Below are positions 5,901 to 9,233 of a stretch of DNA of 9,233 bases, in pieces. Under the pieces are notes generated by a model. That model worked only from the letters and a program-made list of their open reading frames with translations. It was not told where the DNA came from and made no database searches. The translations under genes and the position numbers were made by a program. This DNA is from Candidatus Omnitrophota bacterium. GTDB lineage: Bacteria; Hinthialibacterota; Hinthialibacteria; OLB16. Within the stretch, counting starts at the first letter, position 1. Each line of letters begins with the position of its first letter. The DNA lies in assembly GCA_020632575.1 (NCBI GenBank), contig JACKFH010000081.1:1-9233 (forward strand). Direction: 5' to 3'.

Positions 5901-6389
5901 CTAGTCCTCTCCCGCCAATTCCAGAGCCCTATTGAGGATTTGATTATCGACGTACAAACCCACTTCCGAAATGTCCATGAGTTTGGGTTTGAGGGTCTCG
6001 ATTCTTCCTTCTCTCTTCGCAAGCAACAACAATCCGATCGTACCTCGAAACGGAATGCCGAGCCTTCGAGCCAGGTCGCGAGCCGCTCGGTCGTCGATCA
6101 GGGCCTCAAGTCCGGGATCGCAAAGTGCATGACTGAGCACCTCCGATTCACCTCGCCCAAGATCCGAATCGGAAATCGATGGATCGATCGGAATTGGATC
6201 GACGATCAGAGGCTTTCCCTTATCTTCAATCCATTCTCTCGGAGGGTCTCGATCTAAAAATGCTTCTATTTCATTGGCAACCGCGTGGGGAATAATCAGT
6301 TTCTCCGACATGTCGGCAAGAAGGTGGATGCAATCGATTTTGGATAACACCACAATTGGAGAGGTGTTGACGACCCAACGCTTACTCAC
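5901..6389 (-). CDS. DUF3368 PIN-like toxin of a UPF0175-DUF3368 module
   Basis: The 162 residues follow the DUF3368 pattern: an opening WVVNTSPIVVLSKIDCIHLL, then LIIPHAVANEIEAF, the GESEVLSHA helix, EALIDDRAARDLARRLGIPF, GTIGLLLLAKREGRI and a C-terminal helix ending in RALELAGED. These are PIN-fold proteins, predicted metal-dependent RNases acting as toxins. Candidate acidic residues are Glu40, Glu81 and Asp99/Asp100; the first acidic position of classic PIN domains is Asn8 here, as I recall in some DUF3368 members. The start is GTG at 6389, eight bases inside the end of the UPF0175 gene, so translation is coupled to its antitoxin. Activity as a nuclease is a family inference. Confidence 0.85.
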   Translation of the reverse strand: MSKRWVVNTSPIVVLSKIDCIHLLADMSEKLIIPHAVANEIEAFLDRDPPREWIEDKGKPLIVDPIPIDPSISDSDLGRGESEVLSHALCDPGLEALIDDRAARDLARRLGIPFRGTIGLLLLAKREGRIETLKPKLMDISEVGLYVDNQILNRALELAGED

Positions 6390-6636
6390 GGGACGCTTCC
6401 CGCTCCAATTCCTCCAGGGTCGTCTGGAAAGGCGACACCTTCATCCGGGAACATGCCTCCAAGAACTCCACACGATTCAGCCCCGCGATCTCGGAGGCCT
6501 TCTCTTGGGAGATCTTACCCAATTCGTACCACTTGACCGCCGCGGCCAGACGCAATTCATCAGCGAACCGTTCCGGACTGTCCCATAGGGCCGAGAACGT
6601 TTCCTCGGGTAAGTCGACTGAAACCTGAATCACCAT
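6382..6636 (-). CDS. UPF0175 family antitoxin
   Basis: The ATG at 6636 is chosen because GAGGTGA lies four bases upstream; the open frame back to 6717 has poor coding character. The product is 84 residues: MVIQVSVDLPEETFSALWDS, then ERFADELRLAAAVKWYELG and the helix-turn-helix ISQEKASEIAGLNRVEFLEA, ending in RMKVSPFQTTLEELERE. That order (N-terminal strand, 'LR...A..lY..g.iS..kAaeiaG.sr.eFl', acidic tail) is the UPF0175 signature. These DNA-binding proteins are found upstream of DUF3368 PIN toxins and are taken as their antitoxins. The eight-base overlap with the toxin gene supports a functional pair. It is transcribed divergently from ruvC, across a C-rich tract. Confidence 0.85.
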   Translation of the reverse strand: MVIQVSVDLPEETFSALWDSPERFADELRLAAAVKWYELGKISQEKASEIAGLNRVEFLEACSRMKVSPFQTTLEELEREASRE

Positions 6637-6701
6637 CTCTTCACCTCGTATTGAGCAGTCTACCATAAGAGACGAACATTTGTTGTCCCATATTCTCAGT
6701 T

Positions 6702-6729
6702 CCCCCCCCACCCCCACCCTCCCTCCCCC
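6702..6729 (-). promoter_or_regulatory. G-quadruplex-capable tract between the UPF0175 antitoxin and ruvC genes
   Basis: The plus strand has C8, C5, C3, C3 and C5 runs separated by single bases (A, A, T, T), so the minus strand has five G-runs with one-base loops, the pattern expected to give very stable intramolecular quadruplexes. The tract ends 21 bases before the ruvC ATG, just above its likely promoter, and about 65 bases upstream of the UPF0175 start. It could affect both divergent promoters or replication through the spot. Folding is predicted from base pattern only. Confidence 0.6.
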
Positions 6730-6735
6730 ATCTCA

Positions 6736-6744
6736 TGCTACAGT
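6736..6744 (+). promoter_or_regulatory. Candidate extended -10 of ruvC, placed for a leaderless transcript
   Basis: TG-C-TACAGT forms an extended -10 (TGnTAnnnT) ending six bases before the ruvC ATG. No Shine-Dalgarno sequence lies between it and the start, where only CCCCCT is found. The start point would fall at or next to the ATG, the same geometry as at plsC. The hexamer matches TATAAT in four of six positions, so this is tentative. Confidence 0.3.
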
Positions 6745-6750
6745 CCCCCT

Positions 6751-7359
6751 ATGCGAATTCTCGGCGTGGATCCTGGGTTGTCTTTTACCGGTTATGGGGT
6801 GGTGGAGGGGGTCTCCCGGAATCCGGTGTTGGTGGAGGCGGGGGTGCTGAAGAGTCCGGCCTCGCAGCCGCTCGCGCGGAGGTTAAAAGACCTCCATGAG
6901 GGGTTGGTTGAGGTGATCGAAAAGACTCAGCCCGAGATGATGGCGATCGAGGCGCTGTTTTCGAATTACCGTCACCCGACCTCGGCGATCCAGATGGGCC
7001 ACGCCCGAGGGGTTCTCCTCCTCGCCGCCTCGCAGCGTGGGTTGCCTGTCTACGATTACCCGCCGGCGCGTGTTAAAAAGGCGCTCACCGGAGGGGGGCG
7101 TGCGACCAAGGCTCAGATGCAGTCGATGATCCAGTCGATCTTCTCCCTCGAAAAACCGCCGGAGCCGCCCGATGTCGCCGACGCCATCGCGGTCGCCCTG
7201 TGTCACTGCGACGCGATCCGTGAGGGACGAGCCCAACCGAACTCCAAAAGAAAGTCGCTACCCGGCTCGATCCAAGAGGCGATGGAAAAGGCGGGGGTGG
7301 GCAAACGAGGGAAGAGTCCCCTCGACAATGTGATCGAAGGAATTTTTCGCGATAAATGA
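6751..7359 (+). CDS. ruvC: Holliday junction resolvase RuvC
   Basis: The 202-residue product has the RNase H-like fold and full catalytic set of RuvC: Asp7 in RILGVDPGLSFTGYGVVE, Glu67 in MAIEALFSNY, and Asp141 and Asp144 in PPDVADAIAVALCH. The conserved HPTSAIQMGHARGVLLLAA helix and the PPARVKKALTGGGRATKAQM segment, which contacts DNA, are intact. RuvC cuts Holliday junctions symmetrically as a dimer on the RuvAB complex in the cytoplasm, finishing recombinational repair. It is about 30 residues longer than E. coli RuvC (173) because of a C-terminal extension rich in Lys, Arg and Ser. The ATG at 6751 is the only start that preserves the full N-terminal strand. The stop overlaps the ruvA start as ATGA. 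Confidence 0.96.
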   Translation: MRILGVDPGLSFTGYGVVEGVSRNPVLVEAGVLKSPASQPLARRLKDLHEGLVEVIEKTQPEMMAIEALFSNYRHPTSAIQMGHARGVLLLAASQRGLPVYDYPPARVKKALTGGGRATKAQMQSMIQSIFSLEKPPEPPDVADAIAVALCHCDAIREGRAQPNSKRKSLPGSIQEAMEKAGVGKRGKSPLDNVIEGIFRDK

Positions 7360-7988
7360 TCTCACAAATCGAAGGCACGATCCGTCGCCTGCTCGAGAAC
7401 CGAGTCGAACTCGATGTCGGCGGTCTCACCTATGAAATCCTCCTCCCCTCGCGGGCTTACCAACAGATCCAGGCGATGGACCCGGAAGCGCCGCTGCGCC
7501 TCTACACTTACCACTACCTGGAGGGGGGCATGGCCGCCAACCCAATCCCGCGTCTGGTCGGTTTTGTCGGCGAACTCGACCGGGAGTTCTTTCAGCTCCT
7601 GCGCACGGTGAAGAATGTCGGAGTCAAAACCGCGCTCAACTCGATGATCCTCCCGGTCGGCAAATACGCCCGAGCCATCGAGGCCGAGGATGTGACCACC
7701 TTAAAGAGCCTCCCCGAGATCGGCCCCGCCACCGCCAAACGGATCATCGCCGAACTCAAGGGAAAGAAACTGGTCAAATTCCTGATCGCCCCCGCCGAGG
7801 AGGGCGCCGAGGAGCCCCTCCCCGCGGTCACCGGCTACCAAGCCGAAGCCGCCGAGGTCCTCATGCAACTCGGCAAATCCCGCACAGAAGCCGAGGAATG
7901 GGTCGACCGCGCCGCCAAGGAGCACCCGGAGATCCAGGCAAGCGACGCGCTGCTGCATGAGATTTTCAGGATGTATGGGGCGCCGTAG
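7356..7988 (+). CDS. ruvA: Holliday junction branch migration protein RuvA
   Basis: The 210 residues show the three RuvA domains. Domain I (about 1-72) is the OB fold opening MISQIEGTIRRLLENRVELD. Domain II holds two helix-hairpin-helix motifs, VKNVGVKTAL (85-94) and LPEIGPATAKRIIAELKGKK (119-138). Domain III (about 160-210) is the small helical RuvB-binding domain, with AAEVLMQLGKSRTEAEEWVD and the final HEIFRMYG. The tetramer grips the four-way junction and loads RuvB. The domain I loop that carries the acidic pin in E. coli is longer here (YLEGGMAANPIPRLVGF) and has a single acid, Glu56, which resembles planctomycete-type RuvA as I remember it. The gene is translationally coupled to ruvC by the ATGA overlap. 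ruvB is not the next gene. Confidence 0.95.
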   Translation: MISQIEGTIRRLLENRVELDVGGLTYEILLPSRAYQQIQAMDPEAPLRLYTYHYLEGGMAANPIPRLVGFVGELDREFFQLLRTVKNVGVKTALNSMILPVGKYARAIEAEDVTTLKSLPEIGPATAKRIIAELKGKKLVKFLIAPAEEGAEEPLPAVTGYQAEAAEVLMQLGKSRTEAEEWVDRAAKEHPEIQASDALLHEIFRMYGAP

Positions 7989-8058
7989 GAGTGGGGCGAT
8001 CGGGGAGGTGAGAGGCGGTTTGTACAACTTAAGCAAAGAATCTCAATTTTTTTGCGGA

Positions 8059-8064
8059 TATAAC
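8059..8064 (+). promoter_or_regulatory. Candidate -10 element of the CxxC-protein gene
   Basis: TATAAC lies in an AT-rich stretch that starts after the ruvA end and includes a T7 run just upstream. A start near 8071 would leave a leader of roughly 22 bases containing GGGGA about seven bases before the ATG. No convincing -35 is seen at the right distance. This suggests the gene is transcribed on its own and not from the ruv operon. Confidence 0.35.
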
Positions 8065-8092
8065 TTACATTTTCGGTGGTAGGGGACCGAGT

Positions 8093-8923
8093 ATGGAGAT
8101 AGTGCACCATTTTTCCTCCAACAGAAACCGAGCTTTTAAGGATCTCGTGGATCGTTTGGAGATTCCTTACGATCACGTAGAAAGCATCTTGGGTGAGTTC
8201 GTCTACGTTGATATCTCTGAATCCGATGACCGATGGCCAGAGCTCGAGGCGAATCTTGGCAACTTGGACGTTTCTCACACGGTTGGTACACGGTTTTCAA
8301 AGAAGGAGATTCGCGAATCCGATTGGCTCCTTGCGGGAGTTGGTGAGTTCCAGTATCCCCAGCCGGAAAATGGATACCGTGAGATCACCTACGACCTGAG
8401 TAATGCATGTAAGTTGTGTGCCACAGGCAAGAACCAAAAGGCGCCATTTCGCCTGAGAGGTGACTTCACACAGAAGCGGGCAGTTTTCCTCGGTCTTCAC
8501 TGGGTCTTTGATGTAATCTTTATAAGGCCGCATGTTGTAAGGATGCTGCAAAGGGAATTCGGTGACTCGATCCGGACATTGCCGGTTCTGTGCCATCGCA
8601 CAGGGAAAGAGGTTGAGAATTTACTTCAATTGAAGATACCCGTCCTGGAACGCGAGTTCATCACTGACACCGACATGATATTCGAGGTCTGCAATTTATG
8701 CGGTGTTGCGAAACGCATCCGCAAAGAAAGGGGTATGATCGCCACGAGTCCTCTTGAGGAAGGCGAAGGAAGTCCTCTGTTCCTTACCTCTGAATGGTTT
8801 GGAGCTGGTCGGAGTTCGAGGAGACAGATAGTTGCATCGAATGCCTTCATGCGTTTTGTGGAAAATCAGAAGCTGCGCGGCTTAAGATTCGAACCTCTCA
8901 ACACAGGAAGTGCGAATCAGTAA
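8093..8923 (+). CDS. Uncharacterised protein with two CxxC pairs, composition unlike its neighbours
   Basis: I do not recognise this 276-residue protein. The ATG at 8093 has GGGGA about seven bases upstream. The first ~95 residues are acidic and mixed alpha/beta, with YVDISESDDRWPELEANLG. Then comes DLSNACKLCATGKNQKAPFR with Cys106/Cys109, an aromatic stretch GLHWVFDVIFI (134-144), a lone Cys167, ENLLQLKIP, and EVCNLCGVAKRI with Cys200/Cys203. Two CxxC pairs about 94 residues apart could form one split zinc site. There is no signal peptide or membrane segment. Its GC is much lower than ruvA (26 of 60 G+C at 8161-8220 against 41 of 60 at 7681-7740), which suggests transfer. It sits between ruvA and a repeat element. 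An immunity protein or regulator of a mobile locus is possible, but nothing in the sequence establishes either. Confidence 0.7.
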   Translation: MEIVHHFSSNRNRAFKDLVDRLEIPYDHVESILGEFVYVDISESDDRWPELEANLGNLDVSHTVGTRFSKKEIRESDWLLAGVGEFQYPQPENGYREITYDLSNACKLCATGKNQKAPFRLRGDFTQKRAVFLGLHWVFDVIFIRPHVVRMLQREFGDSIRTLPVLCHRTGKEVENLLQLKIPVLEREFITDTDMIFEVCNLCGVAKRIRKERGMIATSPLEEGEGSPLFLTSEWFGAGRSSRRQIVASNAFMRFVENQKLRGLRFEPLNTGSANQ

Positions 8924-9018
8924 GTCGTTAAGACCATCTGCACCGAGATTCCTTTCCGGCACAACCTCGACCTATCCAAGGAAACAACACACTCAACCCT
9001 CCCGAAAACTCCCCTCGG

Positions 9019-9170
9019 TGTCATTCCGACGTTAGGAGGAATCTGTTGGGTGGCGAAGGCTTTCTTGTCCGTTTCATTTGGAAGGGTGGGATGACTTCAC
9101 CCTTTGGGGTTCTATGGGAATGACGAAGCGAGTTTCTCCCGGCAGATTTCTCCCTGCGGTCGAAATGACA
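9019..9170. repeat. Non-coding element with imperfect terminal inverted repeats (MITE/dispersed-repeat-like)
   Basis: The left end, 9019-9044, begins TGTCATTCCGAC and ends AGGAATCT. The right end, 9144-9170, read on the minus strand begins TGTCATTTCGACC and ends AGAAATCT, so the two ends form imperfect inverted repeats of about 26 bases. Inside are a perfect 7-base hairpin (AAGGGTG 9082-9088 with CACCCTT 9098-9104) and GGAATGAC at 9118-9125, the exact reverse complement of GTCATTCC at 9020-9027. There is no open reading frame. Sequences of this TGTCATTCCGAC...AGGAATCT kind recur between genes in several bacterial phyla. The flanks 8924-9018 and 9171-9233 show no gene. Confidence 0.6.
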
Positions 9171-9233
9171 GATTGCGAGATCGAACTCACAGGCTGTGGA
9201 CCTTTCGGCAGGGTGGCAGGTTCTTTCAACAAA

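Noticed and set aside
6637..6717. A longer N-terminus for the UPF0175 protein
   Set aside because: The family begins at the VIQVSVDLP strand, and GAGGTGA lies just before the ATG at 6636; the extension reads as promoter DNA.
8020..8050. A possible terminator after ruvA (TTGTACAA plus a T7 run)
   Set aside because: The T-run has no stable GC-rich stem directly before it, and TTGTACAA is a short AT-rich palindrome too far upstream.
1..9233. CRISPR array, tRNA/rRNA genes, insertion-sequence transposase
   Set aside because: No regularly spaced repeats, no RNA-gene landmarks and no transposase or integrase motif were seen on either strand.

Overview
The window looks like chromosome from a Gram-negative, GC-rich (roughly 58-60% by eye), probably uncultured bacterium. 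The Gram-negative inference rests on an AsmA-type envelope protein next to a phospholipid acyltransferase and on a nonulosonate (sialic-acid-type) cytidylyltransferase. The RuvA sequence, with a long YLEGG...PRLVGF loop in domain I, reminds me of planctomycete-type RuvA, so a PVC-like or neighbouring candidate phylum is my best guess. That rests on memory, not on a search.

Layout. (1) Bases 2-547, plus strand: the 3' part of a CMP-nonulosonate cytidylyltransferase gene (NeuA family), cut by the window edge. (2) Bases 544-4969, minus strand: a two-gene envelope-lipid operon, plsC then a large AsmA-family gene whose GTG start overlaps the plsC stop. The AsmA gene is interrupted by a -1 frameshift at a run of nine A residues; joined, it would encode about 1255 aa. 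Its stop overlaps the neuA stop tail to tail. (3) Bases 5170-6636, minus strand: a toxin-antitoxin islet with two loci. One is a canonical UPF0175 antitoxin plus DUF3368 PIN-like toxin. The other pairs a FitA/VapB-type ribbon-helix-helix antitoxin not with VapC but with a minimal nucleotidyltransferase (MNT), and no HEPN partner is present. (4) Bases 6751-7988, plus strand: ruvC-ruvA, overlapping by ATGA, divergent from the toxin-antitoxin islet across a very C-rich (G-quadruplex-capable on the minus strand) tract. ruvB does not follow. (5) Bases 8093-8923: an unrecognised protein with two CxxC pairs and clearly lower GC than its neighbours. (6) Bases 9019-9170: a non-coding element with imperfect terminal inverted repeats, resembling dispersed intergenic repeats.

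How the parts fit. PlsC makes phosphatidic acid at the inner membrane, and AsmA-family proteins are implicated in moving phospholipid towards the outer membrane, so their coupling makes sense. RuvC and RuvA act together on Holliday junctions. The toxin-antitoxin genes sit between these two housekeeping blocks as accessory cargo. The strongest leads for a second look are the A9 frameshift in the AsmA gene, the unusual antitoxin-MNT pairing with a 14-codon linking ORF, the G-rich tract between ruvC and the antitoxin gene, and the foreign-looking CxxC gene beside the repeat element.
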